64,000 nucleotides of DNA, from NCBI GenBank assembly GCA_023409535.1, contig JAEYGZ010000047.1, positions 62,001 through 126,000 on the forward strand, in the 5' to 3' direction. This document shows positions 15,974 to 24,507 of this stretch, one piece after another; position 1 is the stretch's first letter, and each line of letters starts with the position of its first letter. The notes under the pieces are model-generated. The model was not told the origin of the DNA. It saw only the letters and a program-made list of their open reading frames with translations, and made no database searches. This stretch comes from Bacillota bacterium. Lineage in GTDB: Bacteria > Bacillota > Clostridia > Lachnospirales > Lachnospiraceae. The translations under genes and the position numbers were made by a program.

Positions 15974-16874
15974 GCACAAAAAAAACAGTAAGAAAAGGAG
16001 GATAACCTCTTTTCAGAAGCGTCAGAACAAATACGGCTATCTGTTTATGCTGCCCTGGATTACCGGGTTTGGATTGTTCACGGCCTTTCCCTTTGCGGCG
16101 ACTATTTTCTTGAGCTTTACCAATGTCAGACAGACGGTACTGGGATTTGATGTCTCCTGGAACGGTCTGGGGAATTATATTATGACCTTCTTTCAAAATG
16201 TAGAATTTACCCCGGCGCTGCTGGCCTATCTGAGCATGATCATACCTTACACCTTTGTCATCGTTATTCTGTCCTTTATTCTGGCATACCTGCTGAACAG
16301 GATTACCTTCTTGAGGGGAGCGCTTCGAACGATTTATTTCCTGCCGGTGATTATTATGTCCGGTCCTGTAATGTATCAGCTCCTTGATTCCGATCCCACA
16401 GGCGGAGAGGTAAATCCGGCCATACGGTTCTTTGATATTTTTATCGTACAGATCATATATGCTTACTCGCCGCAGCTTGCTATAACGCTGGTAAATATCT
16501 TTGTACAGCTTTCCATCATCCTGTGGTTTACCGGAATACCGATCATCCTGTATATCAACGGCTTGCAGAAAATCAATTCAAGCCTTTATGAAGCGGCACA
16601 GATTGATTCGGCAAATGCCTGGCAGATCCTGTGGAAGATTACGATACCGATCATCAAGCCGATTGTTTTGGTGGTTACCATATTCACCATTGCCAATGTC
16701 GGTACCTTTTCACTGAATCCGGTATATGATCTGATCCGGACAGCCACGGAGAATACCAACGGAGGGCTTGGCATCGCATCAACCTTTGCCTGGATCTACA
16801 GTCTGGTTGTCCTGCTGCTCATTGGGATGGTTTATCTTCTGTTTCGCAACAGAGAAAAGGAAAGGAGGCATTGA
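15963..16874 (+). CDS. ABC sugar permease, MalF/LplB type (pair 2)
   Basis: This is a 303-residue six-helix permease. The EAA loop reads LYEAAQIDSANAWQILWKI then TIPIIKP; the usual Gly after Asp is replaced by Ser-Ala, a mild deviation also seen in polysaccharide permeases. The start at 15963 overlaps the end of the DUF5696 gene by 11 bases and follows AAAGGAGGTG. A basic N-terminal tail (KHKKNSKKRR) precedes helix 1. With the 16881 permease it forms a second channel in the same operon. Confidence 0.92.
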   Translation: MSNKHKKNSKKRRITSFQKRQNKYGYLFMLPWITGFGLFTAFPFAATIFLSFTNVRQTVLGFDVSWNGLGNYIMTFFQNVEFTPALLAYLSMIIPYTFVIVILSFILAYLLNRITFLRGALRTIYFLPVIIMSGPVMYQLLDSDPTGGEVNPAIRFFDIFIVQIIYAYSPQLAITLVNIFVQLSIILWFTGIPIILYINGLQKINSSLYEAAQIDSANAWQILWKITIPIIKPIVLVVTIFTIANVGTFSLNPVYDLIRTATENTNGGLGIASTFAWIYSLVVLLLIGMVYLLFRNREKERRH

Positions 16875-16880
16875 TTAGGC

Positions 16881-17816
16881 ATGCGAGAGAATTTTAACCT
16901 CAAAAGACTGCTGAGAATAAAGAAGCTTCATACCTTTTTGAAGCTGTGTATTTACTTTGTATTGGTTTGTGTCAGCTTTATCTATCTGGAGCCGATCTTT
17001 AAGATGATATCCATGGCTTTTATGTCCTATAAGGATGTCATTGATCCTTCGGTGGAGTGGCTGCCGAAGTCACCCTCCGTCCATAACCTGGCGGTGGCGG
17101 GGACGGTACTGGATTTAAAGAAGACCCTGGTGAATTCCATCTGGTTCTCAGGACTTCTGGCTGTTGCCCAGACGGTCGTGTCCGGCTTAACCGGCTTTGC
17201 TTTGTCAAGGTATACCTTTAAATTTAAGGGGATATGGTTCATCATGATCATTCTGGCCTTCATCCTGCCGCTGCCGCTGCTGATGATTCCAAGGCTTATG
17301 ATGTTCATTACCTTCCAGAATGTGTTGGGCTTTCATCTGATCGGTACCCCTATCCCTCAGATACTCATGGCATTGCTGGGGCAGGGTGTGAATTCCACCA
17401 TCCTGATTCTGATCTTTTATAACTTCTTTAACCTGATTCCGTATTCACTGGATGAGGCAGCCATGATTGACGGGGCCAGCCCGCTGCAGGTATTTATACA
17501 GATCGCTATGAAGATATCGGGCTCTACGGTACTGGTCATCTTCCTGTTCTCCTTTGTGTGGAACTGGAACGAGACCTATGTGACAGGCACCTTGGTACGG
17601 AACAGTATTCAGCTTCTGCCCGCAAAGCTCAATCTATTTGACAGTGCTTTTGCCACCTATGCCGCCGCCGGAAGAGGCGCGGCCCAGTTCAGGATCAACG
17701 AGGCTTATAAGCTGTCGGCGACTTTGATTTCAATCACACCCTTATTGATTCTGTATGCCTTTGTACAGAAGCGGTTCATTCAGGGGATTGAGAATACGGG
17801 AATTACGGGAGAGTAG
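16881..17816 (+). CDS. ABC sugar permease, MalG/LplC type (pair 2)
   Basis: This 311-residue six-helix permease starts six bases after its partner. The EAA loop is LDEAAMIDGASPLQVFIQI followed by AMKISGS, so the conserved Ile/Leu-Pro at the loop end is missing. That is unusual for MalG-type subunits and may alter the docking to the ATPase. It closes the transport part of the locus. The 139 bases to the GH16 gene hold no recognisable terminator, so read-through is likely. Confidence 0.9.
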   Translation: MRENFNLKRLLRIKKLHTFLKLCIYFVLVCVSFIYLEPIFKMISMAFMSYKDVIDPSVEWLPKSPSVHNLAVAGTVLDLKKTLVNSIWFSGLLAVAQTVVSGLTGFALSRYTFKFKGIWFIMIILAFILPLPLLMIPRLMMFITFQNVLGFHLIGTPIPQILMALLGQGVNSTILILIFYNFFNLIPYSLDEAAMIDGASPLQVFIQIAMKISGSTVLVIFLFSFVWNWNETYVTGTLVRNSIQLLPAKLNLFDSAFATYAAAGRGAAQFRINEAYKLSATLISITPLLILYAFVQKRFIQGIENTGITGE

Positions 17817-17973
17817 AGAGCAGAAACGCGATAAAGAGGATTTTTAGTGAAGCAATCACTTGATCAGACAGGGAAAATAAACGGCATGATGCAGAATGGA
17901 TAAATGAAATTTACGTTTATTACCTTGGAACTGCAAAATAGGGGGAGGAAACAAGGTGAACAGAGGGATTTGC

Positions 17974-18906
17974 ATGAAAGGAGCAATTATAGTATTCATT
18001 TTAGCCGGTTTTCTTCCGGCCGGCTGCAGTCAGGAGGAGGACTACCGGACAGGCGGCAAGCTGTCGGAGGCTTATGTACCCGCCTGGAAGGAAGATGCCG
18101 CGGCAGCTGGGGATGGTAAGGCGAAGGGCTATGAATATGATTATGAGAGCCTGACCTATGATCTTGTGTGGTCCGATGAGTTTGATTATGAGGGACTGCC
18201 GGATGATACCAAATGGGGTTATGATGTGGGCGGCAGCGGCTGGGGCAACAACGAGCTGGAGTACTACACGGAGGATTCCAATGCATTTGTTCAGGAAGGG
18301 AATCTGGTAATTGAAGCCAGAAAGGAAGAGAAGGAAGGAAAGGATTACACCTCTGCCAGAATGATTACGAAGAATAAGGGTGATTGGCTCTACGGCAGGA
18401 TTGAAGTCAGGGCGAAGCTCCCCGACGGTCTGGGTACCTGGCCGGCCGTCTGGATGCTGCCTACGGACTGGGAATACGGCGGCTGGCCAGCCTCCGGCGA
18501 AATTGACATCATGGAGCATGTGGGATATAATCAGGATACTATCCATGCGTCGGTCCATACCCAATCCTATTATCATAAGATCAACACCCAGAAGACAGCA
18601 ACCAGGGTTATTCAGGGGGCCAGTGAGGACTTCCATATCTATTCCATAGAATGGCTGCCGGATAAAATCATTGCATTCATCGATGGGGAAGAATATTTTA
18701 ATTTTGAGCCAACGAAATATAAGGCCAATCCTACCTATAAGGAGTGGCCCTTTGACAAGAGGATGCATTTACTCATTAATATTGCGGTAGGCGGAGATTG
18801 GGGCGGAGCCATGGGTGTAGATGAAACTGTCTTCCCGAAGCAGATGCTGGTGGATTATGTACGGGTATATCAAAGCAAGGAAATCACGGAAGTAACTGCG
18901 AATTAG
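17974..18906 (+). CDS. GH16 beta-glucanase lipoprotein
   Basis: This is the extracellular counterpart of the enzyme at 3799. The signal peptide ends at lipobox LPAGC (Cys18), followed by a 45-residue linker and a GH16 domain (about 62-310). Catalytic motif GEIDIMEH gives nucleophile E176, D178 and acid/base E181; the cleft motif TWPAVWML precedes it. It should hydrolyse beta-1,3 or mixed-linkage beta-glucan at the cell surface and feed the importers upstream. An in-frame GTG at 17956 behind GGGGGAGG is an alternative start that adds six residues; ATG 17974 also has GAGGG upstream. The two GH16 proteins are clearly related. Confidence 0.93.
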   Translation: MKGAIIVFILAGFLPAGCSQEEDYRTGGKLSEAYVPAWKEDAAAAGDGKAKGYEYDYESLTYDLVWSDEFDYEGLPDDTKWGYDVGGSGWGNNELEYYTEDSNAFVQEGNLVIEARKEEKEGKDYTSARMITKNKGDWLYGRIEVRAKLPDGLGTWPAVWMLPTDWEYGGWPASGEIDIMEHVGYNQDTIHASVHTQSYYHKINTQKTATRVIQGASEDFHIYSIEWLPDKIIAFIDGEEYFNFEPTKYKANPTYKEWPFDKRMHLLINIAVGGDWGGAMGVDETVFPKQMLVDYVRVYQSKEITEVTAN

Positions 18907-18990
18907 GCGATGGGAAGCCGCCGCCGGGATCTTCGGACCGGAGGGCAGAAGGAAGACTCATTATGTTAAAAACAGGTTAGGAGAAAACTT

Positions 18991-19989
18991 ATGGTAACAA
19001 TCAAGGATGTGGCAAAAGAGGCAGGAGTGGCAATATCAACGGTATCCAATGTTTTGAACGGAGTGGATATTGTCAGTGAGGAAAAGAAGCAGTTGGTACT
19101 TGCAGCGGTGGAAAAGCTCAAATATGTCCCGAATATGAATGCCAAGCTATTAAAATCCAGCAGAAAGAATACCATCGGTTTGTTCTTAACGAGTATACAG
19201 GGTGATTTCTATCGGATGCTGCTTCAGTCAATCCATATACAATGTAAACTAAAGGGCTATCTTTTAAATATTTATATCAGTAATGAAAATACCAGTGAAG
19301 AGATCTACAGCATGATCCTATCCTCCGGTGTGGAGGGAGCAATTGTGTTTAACGAGCAGCTGCAGGATGAGTATATCGAACGGATTGCCCAGACTAATAT
19401 GCCCCTTGTATTCATCGACCGGGAATACCGGGGAGATGGTATGTCCAGCGTTACGATTGATAATCTGGAGGGAGCAATGCTGGCGGTAGAATATCTTATA
19501 AAGCAGGGAAATCGGAGGATCGGATATATTCACGGCGTTTACAACCATGATGATGATGCCCGCTTTGACGCATATTTAAAGGTCATGGCAAAGTATAACC
19601 TGCCGGTGGATGAGAATATCATCCTGAGAGGATATTTCGAAGAGGCGGTAGCCTACAGTGAGATGAGGGTATTATTACTTAGGAAGGTCAAGATGCCGGA
19701 TGCCTTCTTCTGTGCCAATGATGAGATGGCATTCGGCTGCATCCGTGCGGTGAGCGAATTTGGCTATGGAGTGCCGGAGGCATTGTCTGTCATCGGGTTC
19801 GATGATATCGGCATATCCTATTATAATAATCCGGCACTGACAACCATTCACAGCCCGGTGACAGAACTGGGGGCGGTGAGCGTAACGGAACTGTTGAGGC
19901 TGATGGCGGAAAAGAAACCGGTACATGGCGAGATCGTGAAATTAAAGCCTTCCCTGGTGGTGAGGGATTCGTGTAAATTTAGGATATAA
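18991..19989 (+). CDS. LacI family transcriptional regulator
   Basis: This 332-residue regulator has an N-terminal HTH (residues 3-24, IKDVAKEAGVAISTVSNVLN) including the hinge-helix region, then a periplasmic-binding-protein-like sugar sensor (about 60-330, ending VIGFDDIGISYY and LVVRDS). It binds as a dimer to a palindrome with a central CpG; the best candidate is TAGAAACGTTTCTA at 4754. A GGTTAGGAG site precedes the ATG. It lies 84 bases after the GH16 gene in the same direction, so it may be partly co-transcribed with the operon it controls. The inducer is probably a beta-gluco-oligosaccharide (inference). Confidence 0.93.
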   Translation: MVTIKDVAKEAGVAISTVSNVLNGVDIVSEEKKQLVLAAVEKLKYVPNMNAKLLKSSRKNTIGLFLTSIQGDFYRMLLQSIHIQCKLKGYLLNIYISNENTSEEIYSMILSSGVEGAIVFNEQLQDEYIERIAQTNMPLVFIDREYRGDGMSSVTIDNLEGAMLAVEYLIKQGNRRIGYIHGVYNHDDDARFDAYLKVMAKYNLPVDENIILRGYFEEAVAYSEMRVLLLRKVKMPDAFFCANDEMAFGCIRAVSEFGYGVPEALSVIGFDDIGISYYNNPALTTIHSPVTELGAVSVTELLRLMAEKKPVHGEIVKLKPSLVVRDSCKFRI

Positions 19990-20099
19990 AATAATTGAAG
20001 TATCAGAAGCTATGAAAGCACCTGAGAAATAAAAATATTAGAGAAATAGAAGTGACAGGGTAACCTCGGGCAGATTATGATAATTATTCTTAGGATAGA

Positions 20100-20627
20100 G
20101 TGGAGGATGTATGGGAGAGAAGGATAGACTTCTGCCGCTTTCTGAAGACGGATGGGAAGGTGTTAAGAAATCATGCCGGCAAGGGTGAAGCGGTTACTTT
20201 GCGCGGAACAAATATCGGCGGCTGGCAGGTTATGGAGTCCTGGATGTGCCCTACCAATGCGAAGGATCAGAAGACAGCCATAGCCACACTGACGGAGCGC
20301 TTTGGAAAGGAAACGGCGGAAGACCTGATAAAAACCTATGAGAATGCCTGGATACAGGAACAGGATTTTGATAATCTCAGCTTTACAAGCTCTTATGCAG
20401 AAGTTCCGACAGAGACTGCAGAGGAGATGAAGGCTGATCGGGGTGTTCCGGGGAAAGTTACCGATTGGGAGGCTGTAACGGCAAGCAGTAATGGTGATGC
20501 TGTTACGAAAAGGTCTTATGGTGTCAGCTTTTTATGGTGGGCATTCGTAATAAGCGGAGCAGTACTGCTGATATTATCAGGGGTAGCGGGGATTAGATAT
20601 ATCAGGAGGACGGGAAAGCGGAAGTAA
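20100..20627 (+). pseudogene. internally deleted GH5 glucanase remnant with C-terminal anchor
   Basis: The 175-codon frame begins with the N-terminal segment of GH5 exo/endo-beta-glucanases (LRGTNIGGWQVMESWMCPTN, then AWIQEQDFDNL). It should continue with the barrel strands carrying the two catalytic Glu residues. Instead it jumps to a short linker (YAEVPTETAEEM) and a C-terminal transmembrane helix with basic tail (VISGAVLLILSGVAGIRYIRR). Around 300 residues are missing with the frame preserved, and no signal peptide is visible before the GH5 start. The GTG at 20100 is uncertain. It is most likely an in-frame deletion derivative of a membrane-anchored beta-1,3-glucanase of this locus. Confidence 0.75.
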
Positions 20628-20650
20628 GAAATCTTATATGACATTTTATT

Positions 20651-20685
20651 GGGCACCGGTGAAAGGCCGGTGCTCCTGTTTTTTG
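20651..20685 (+). terminator. rho-independent terminator after GH5 remnant
   Basis: GCACCGG (20653-20659) pairs with CCGGTGC (20667-20673), followed by TCCTGTTTTTTG. It ends the beta-glucan locus. Confidence 0.8.
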
Positions 20686-20740
20686 TAAAATAGCATGAGT
20701 TTAGCTTACAAATAGCTTTTGAGGGATCAGCGGCATTACT

Positions 20741-20787
20741 TCAGATCTATGGTACCTAGTACAACGTACTAGTTTAAAACGATCTGA
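20741..20787. promoter_or_regulatory. nested inverted repeat upstream of nitroreductase gene
   Basis: An inner dyad CTAGTAC-AAC-GTACTAG (20756-20772) sits inside outer arms TCAGATC (20741-20747) and GATCTGA (20781-20787). A -10-like TATAAT is at 20875-20880, without a convincing -35. The nested symmetry suggests a regulator-binding site. Apart from this and the terminator, the 313-base gap 20628-20940 shows nothing. Confidence 0.4.
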
Positions 20788-20940
20788 ATAGGCTGCAGAT
20801 GAAATCAAGGGGATGGTTACTATTCAGGAAAATAATTATAACATGACCTACTGTAATTTATATGATAATCGTGCTATAATCTCCATGAAAAGGTAACGAT
20901 AAACATACAGGATCAATCAGGAAAGAAAGGACGATAAGCT

Positions 20941-21516
20941 ATGATGAAGGACATTGTTGCAAAAAGCCGCTCCTGCAGACGCTTTTACGGAGAGAAGAAG
21001 GTTACTGTCAATCAATTGAGGGAACTGGCGAACCTGGCGAGATTATCACCCAGCGGCGCCAATCTGCAGACGCTGAAATATATTCTGGTTTGTTCGCCGG
21101 AGGTGAATGAAAAAGTATTTGAGACGCTTGGCTGGGCAGGGTATCTTAAGGACTGGGACGGTCCGGTCCCATCAGAGCGTCCTGCCGGATATATTATCAT
21201 GCTGAGAGATAAGACGTTATCCAAAGGCATGGCAGTGGATGAAGGAATTGCAGCACAAAGCATCTTCCTGGGAGCCACAGAGATGGGTCTTGGCGGCTGC
21301 ATGCTCGGCAATATAAAGAAAGATAATCTGATGAAGGTGCTTGGTCTGGAGGAGAATTATGAGATTGCGCTGGTCCTTGCCTTAGGATATCCCAAGGAAG
21401 AGATCGTTATCGAAGAGATTGGTGAAGACGGTGATGTGAAGTACTGGAGAGATGAGAACCAGGTACATCATGTGCCGAAGAGAAGTTTGGACCAGGTGGT
21501 TGTGAAGGAGTTATAA
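20941..21516 (+). CDS. nitroreductase family protein
   Basis: This is a 191-residue flavoprotein of the NAD(P)H-dependent nitroreductase fold. The FMN-binding N-terminus is KSRSCRRFYGEKKVTVNQL, and RLSPSGANLQTLKY, a second FMN loop, follows. The C-terminal part holds GLGGCMLGNI and LALGYPKEE, typical of this subgroup. It transfers electrons from NAD(P)H to nitro-compounds, quinones or other small acceptors in the cytoplasm. Two successive ATG codons (20941, 20944) follow AAAGGACG. It is transcribed alone, between the nested inverted repeat and a terminator. The physiological substrate is unknown. Confidence 0.9.
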   Translation: MMKDIVAKSRSCRRFYGEKKVTVNQLRELANLARLSPSGANLQTLKYILVCSPEVNEKVFETLGWAGYLKDWDGPVPSERPAGYIIMLRDKTLSKGMAVDEGIAAQSIFLGATEMGLGGCMLGNIKKDNLMKVLGLEENYEIALVLALGYPKEEIVIEEIGEDGDVKYWRDENQVHHVPKRSLDQVVVKEL

Positions 21517-21528
21517 TTTATATAATGT

Positions 21529-21571
21529 AAAGCAGCAATGGAAGGAGTGATCTTGCCATTGCTGCTTTTTT
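21529..21571 (+). terminator. rho-independent terminator after nitroreductase gene
   Basis: AGCAGCAATGG (21531-21541) pairs perfectly with CCATTGCTGCT (21556-21566) and runs into TTTTTT. Its A-rich left flank could also help end the alkylation-repair operon converging from the other strand. Confidence 0.85.
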
Positions 21572-21598
21572 CATATTGTTACACCTGGAGTGCTCTCT

Positions 21599-22327
21599 TT
21601 AATCCTTTATACTTTCTCCAAGAGCTTTCTCGATTTTTGCCTGCCGGCATTTCTTTTTTACAGCCGCTTTTTTCTGTGCGGACGTTTTGGGCGCGTAATC
21701 TATAAAACCAGCACATGCACCGCCGGCGATGGCCCAGAGATAAAGGCTTGCTACCGTGGCATAGGGCGAATACCGGCGCTTGTATTTTGCAAATAAATCA
21801 GGAGTTATTTTGCGGTGATGATACAGCATTCTAAGTCCGCGCTGGATCGCAAGGTCATCCCAGCTCAGAATATCCCTGCGCTGCATCGAAAATGTCATTA
21901 GCATTTCGGCAGTCCAAACACCAATCCCCTTGATCTGACGAAGCCGCCTGCAGACTTCCTCATCTGTCATTGTACGCAATTGGTCCAAGTTCAAGCTTCC
22001 CTCCAGTACGGAACCGGCAATTTCTTTCATATATACTGTCTTTCGCATGGTTAATCCGCACGCTTGCAATTCCCCGGCCGGTACCGCGGCTATATTCTCC
22101 GCCGTTATGGCTGCAAACTGGGTTTGCATGCGATTCCAGATAGTTGCCTGTGCCTTTGTGGATATTTGCTGCCCGACGACGGAGTGGATAAGAGCTGTAA
22201 AAAGGTCGGGGGTGACGGCACGCTTGATGTGTCCTATTTCATCTATTACCTTGGCTAATACCGGATCCTTTGATTTCAGGTATTCGATTTCTTTTTCTCC
22301 ATATTCAAAATATTGTGTATCAAGCAT
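21599..22327 (-). CDS. alkA: DNA-3-methyladenine glycosylase II, AlkA type
   Basis: This 242-residue HhH-GPD base-excision glycosylase removes alkylated purines from DNA. The helix-hairpin-helix is KGIGVWTAEM (residues 133-142) and the catalytic Asp is in WDDLA (D158). It lacks the N-terminal TBP-like domain of E. coli AlkA, as is common in Firmicutes. It is the last gene of an operon with ogt and ada; its ATG overlaps the ogt stop by 8 bases. The genes together make up an adaptive response to methylating agents. Confidence 0.92.
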   Translation of the reverse strand: MLDTQYFEYGEKEIEYLKSKDPVLAKVIDEIGHIKRAVTPDLFTALIHSVVGQQISTKAQATIWNRMQTQFAAITAENIAAVPAGELQACGLTMRKTVYMKEIAGSVLEGSLNLDQLRTMTDEEVCRRLRQIKGIGVWTAEMLMTFSMQRRDILSWDDLAIQRGLRMLYHHRKITPDLFAKYKRRYSPYATVASLYLWAIAGGACAGFIDYAPKTSAQKKAAVKKKCRQAKIEKALGESIKD

Positions 22328-22787
22328 CGCGTTTTTCCAATCTCAACAGATATTCTTTGACGGGAAGTCCGCCGGCATAACCGGTCAGACTGCCATCCTG
22401 GCCAATCACCCGGTGGCAGGGAATGAAAATGGCGATAGGATTACGGTTATTTGCCATACCAACCGCCCGGCTTGCCTTTGGGTTGCCGACCATTCTGGCA
22501 ATTTCTTTATAGCTGCGTGTCTCCCCGGCAGGAATTGTCTGTAAGGCATTCCAGACAGCGACTTGAAAATCCGTGCCTTTGGGAGCCAGGGGTAAATCAA
22601 ACTCCATTCGCTTTCCCTTAAAATACTCCGTTAACTGCTTCGCAGCTCTTATGATAAGCGGCGTTTCAGCAATCTCATAGCCGGAAGGAACCTTATCCCT
22701 GCCAAAAAATACACGGCATATTGCACCATTGTCTTCAGCAATTCCTATCATACCGATAGGATAATGATAAAAAAATACGTTTTTCAT
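22320..22787 (-). CDS. ogt: methylated-DNA--protein-cysteine methyltransferase
   Basis: This 155-residue suicide repair protein transfers the alkyl group from O6-methylguanine to Cys124 in the active-site motif IPCHRVIG. The winged-helix DNA-binding part precedes it (VWNALQTIPAGETRSYKEIA, including the Arg-finger region). ATG 22787 is chosen because AAGGAGTG lies directly upstream; a longer in-frame start at 22847 would run into the ada gene. It lies 11 bases after the ada stop and overlaps alkA, so all three genes are co-translated. It supplies the methyltransferase half missing from the neighbouring Ada protein. Confidence 0.95.
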   Translation of the reverse strand: MKNVFFYHYPIGMIGIAEDNGAICRVFFGRDKVPSGYEIAETPLIIRAAKQLTEYFKGKRMEFDLPLAPKGTDFQVAVWNALQTIPAGETRSYKEIARMVGNPKASRAVGMANNRNPIAIFIPCHRVIGQDGSLTGYAGGLPVKEYLLRLEKRDA

Positions 22788-22798
22788 GATTTCACTCC

Positions 22799-23398
22799 TT
22801 ACGGGTGCTCTTCTGCGGGTACAAGCAACTCTGATTGATTTTGGCATTTGCCGGCTTCTGTACGATACTCCTTTGGCGTTGTTCCTGTTTGCATTTTGAA
22901 AAATCTATAAAAGGAGGGCAGCGTATCAAATCCGATCTCACCGGCAATTTCAATGATCGGGGTATCTGATTCCGCAAGCATTTTCTTTGCATAGTCTACA
23001 CGGGTTCTGTTCAAATACCGGCTTGGCACCATCCCATATTCCTGCTTGAAGATAACAGCTAGATGACCGGCAGATACGCCAAGCCTTTTTAATTCTGCAG
23101 TAAGGTTCGCTTTCTCCTTGAAATAATCATCGATCAGGTCTTTGGTTTGCTGTGCAAGCTCCTTCACAGGTGCATAGTCCGGCAGATCAGGGCGGCAGCG
23201 TTTACACGGACGCAAGCCGGCCCTTTCCGCTCCTTCCCGGGTTTCAAAATAAGCAACATTCTTCCTGAGGGGAGTTCTTGATTTACAGGAGGGGCGGCAA
23301 TACACACCTACCGTTTTTACCGTATAAAAGAATTCTCCGTCATAGTCTTTATTACAATCCGCGACGGCCTTCCACATTTCTTCGTCCGTTAAGTACAT
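22799..23398 (-). CDS. ada: Ada-type methylphosphotriester sensor / AraC regulator
   Basis: This 199-residue protein joins the Ada N-terminal zinc domain to an AraC-type DNA-binding domain. The zinc/acceptor cysteines are C34 and C38 (VYCRPSCKSRTP) and C65, C68 (RPCKRCRP), matching Cys38, 42, 69 and 72 of E. coli Ada. The two HTH motifs lie at about 100-190 (LGVSAGHLAVIFKQEYG, EIAGEIGFDTLPSFYRFF). Methylation of the acceptor Cys would turn it into an activator of the ada-ogt-alkA operon. It lacks the C-terminal methyltransferase domain, which is separate here (ogt). The ATG at 23398 follows GGAGGTG; a longer in-frame start at 23452 lacks a site. Confidence 0.94.
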   Translation of the reverse strand: MYLTDEEMWKAVADCNKDYDGEFFYTVKTVGVYCRPSCKSRTPLRKNVAYFETREGAERAGLRPCKRCRPDLPDYAPVKELAQQTKDLIDDYFKEKANLTAELKRLGVSAGHLAVIFKQEYGMVPSRYLNRTRVDYAKKMLAESDTPIIEIAGEIGFDTLPSFYRFFKMQTGTTPKEYRTEAGKCQNQSELLVPAEEHP

Positions 23399-23518
23399 AT
23401 TAGTATTCACCTCCGTTGTTCCGCTTATATTAACTTGTCTATAGTATATCACAGGGAGGCCAAGAAATCTTATCGGATTTCACGATGTAATTCGGCTGCA
23501 CTTTTTGTATGACAGTTA

Positions 23519-24376
23519 TCACCGGACTGAACCAGCGGATGAGACACGATCCAGCAGTTCATCAAAATAGGAATAGAATTCTTTCTTGCACGCCAGCTGG
23601 ACATTATGATCTTCATGAGACATTACATGGGCAATGCAATTCGGAATTAGAGCCTGCATTTTCTGAAAGCACTCTTTTGTGGAATAAGCTGCATATCCTT
23701 TTGCACTGATTAATAACACCGGACAGGTCAGAGCCGGCAGCAAATTAAACCAGCCGGTATAGTATTCTTCATTCGCGGCCATTGCCTGGGTGCTGAACAT
23801 CATTTGATAGCCTTCCGGTGTCTCCCTCAGACTATTCATAAAGTATTGATAACTGAATTCCGATTCGGTTGACTGACGAAGGAAGGTCATGGCCTGTGCC
23901 AGGCTGTCAAAAAGCGGCGGCCAATCTTTTGTTACCGAATCGCAGTGCGGCAGATCCTTAAGAGGCAGAGAGCTGATACAATCCGGCCCTGCGGCAGTAC
24001 GGTCAAGAAGTGCCAGGCCGTTGAAATACTCGGGATGCATTGCAACACAGGTCGCCGCGATATTTGAACCCATGGAATGGCCTGCCAGTATGACGGAGGT
24101 CAACCCTAAGTAACGGATAAGATCAATGACATCCTCCGCCATTTCCTCAGAGGTATATCTTGTGACAGGCTTACTGCTGAGCCCATGCCCTCTCTGGTCC
24201 GGAGCGATAATCCGGTATTGCTTCCCGTAATGCTGAATAAAGTGATACCAGGTCTCAGCCCGCCCCCACCGTCCATGAAGACACAGAATGACCGGACCTT
24301 TTGTCTTCGTATCAAAGTAGAACATATCCATGCGGCTCAGTTTGGCAATGCTTCTGTGAATCTTTACGTGTTCCAT
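23519..24376 (-). CDS. alpha/beta hydrolase
   Basis: This 285-residue alpha/beta-hydrolase fold enzyme carries the oxyanion motif CLHGRWG, the nucleophile elbow GHSMG (Ser101) and a C-terminal His in SHEDHNVQL. APDQRGHGLSS at about 58-68 is the strand-4 region of esterases, lactonases and haloperoxidase-like members. It is cytoplasmic. Upstream lies a TTTGATATCAAA palindrome at 24479, identical to the one in the promoter of the marR-like gene at 24508-24930, so it is probably a target of that regulator. The natural substrate is unknown. Confidence 0.9.
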   Translation of the reverse strand: MEHVKIHRSIAKLSRMDMFYFDTKTKGPVILCLHGRWGRAETWYHFIQHYGKQYRIIAPDQRGHGLSSKPVTRYTSEEMAEDVIDLIRYLGLTSVILAGHSMGSNIAATCVAMHPEYFNGLALLDRTAAGPDCISSLPLKDLPHCDSVTKDWPPLFDSLAQAMTFLRQSTESEFSYQYFMNSLRETPEGYQMMFSTQAMAANEEYYTGWFNLLPALTCPVLLISAKGYAAYSTKECFQKMQALIPNCIAHVMSHEDHNVQLACKKEFYSYFDELLDRVSSAGSVR

Positions 24377-24478
24377 AACAATAACCTACCTTTCATCAAA
24401 GCCTGCAAGCTTTTAATGCAGACCGAATTTACGTATTAAAAATCTTAAATTTTTTGCATAGGTATCCTCTGAGAATGA

Positions 24479-24490
24479 TTTGATATCAAA
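24479..24490. promoter_or_regulatory. MarR-type operator, copy 1 (upstream of hydrolase gene)
   Basis: The perfect 12-base palindrome TTTGATATCAAA lies about 100 bases upstream of the hydrolase start. On the minus strand it supplies TTGATA as a -35 box, with GATACC 17 bases further as a weak -10. The same palindrome recurs at 24944. Confidence 0.7.
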
Positions 24491-24507
24491 CTAATTGAAT
24501 AAAAAAA

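Noticed and set aside
20100..20627. Intact GH5 glucanase
   Set aside because: Only the first strand region and the C-terminal anchor remain; catalytic Glu residues are absent.
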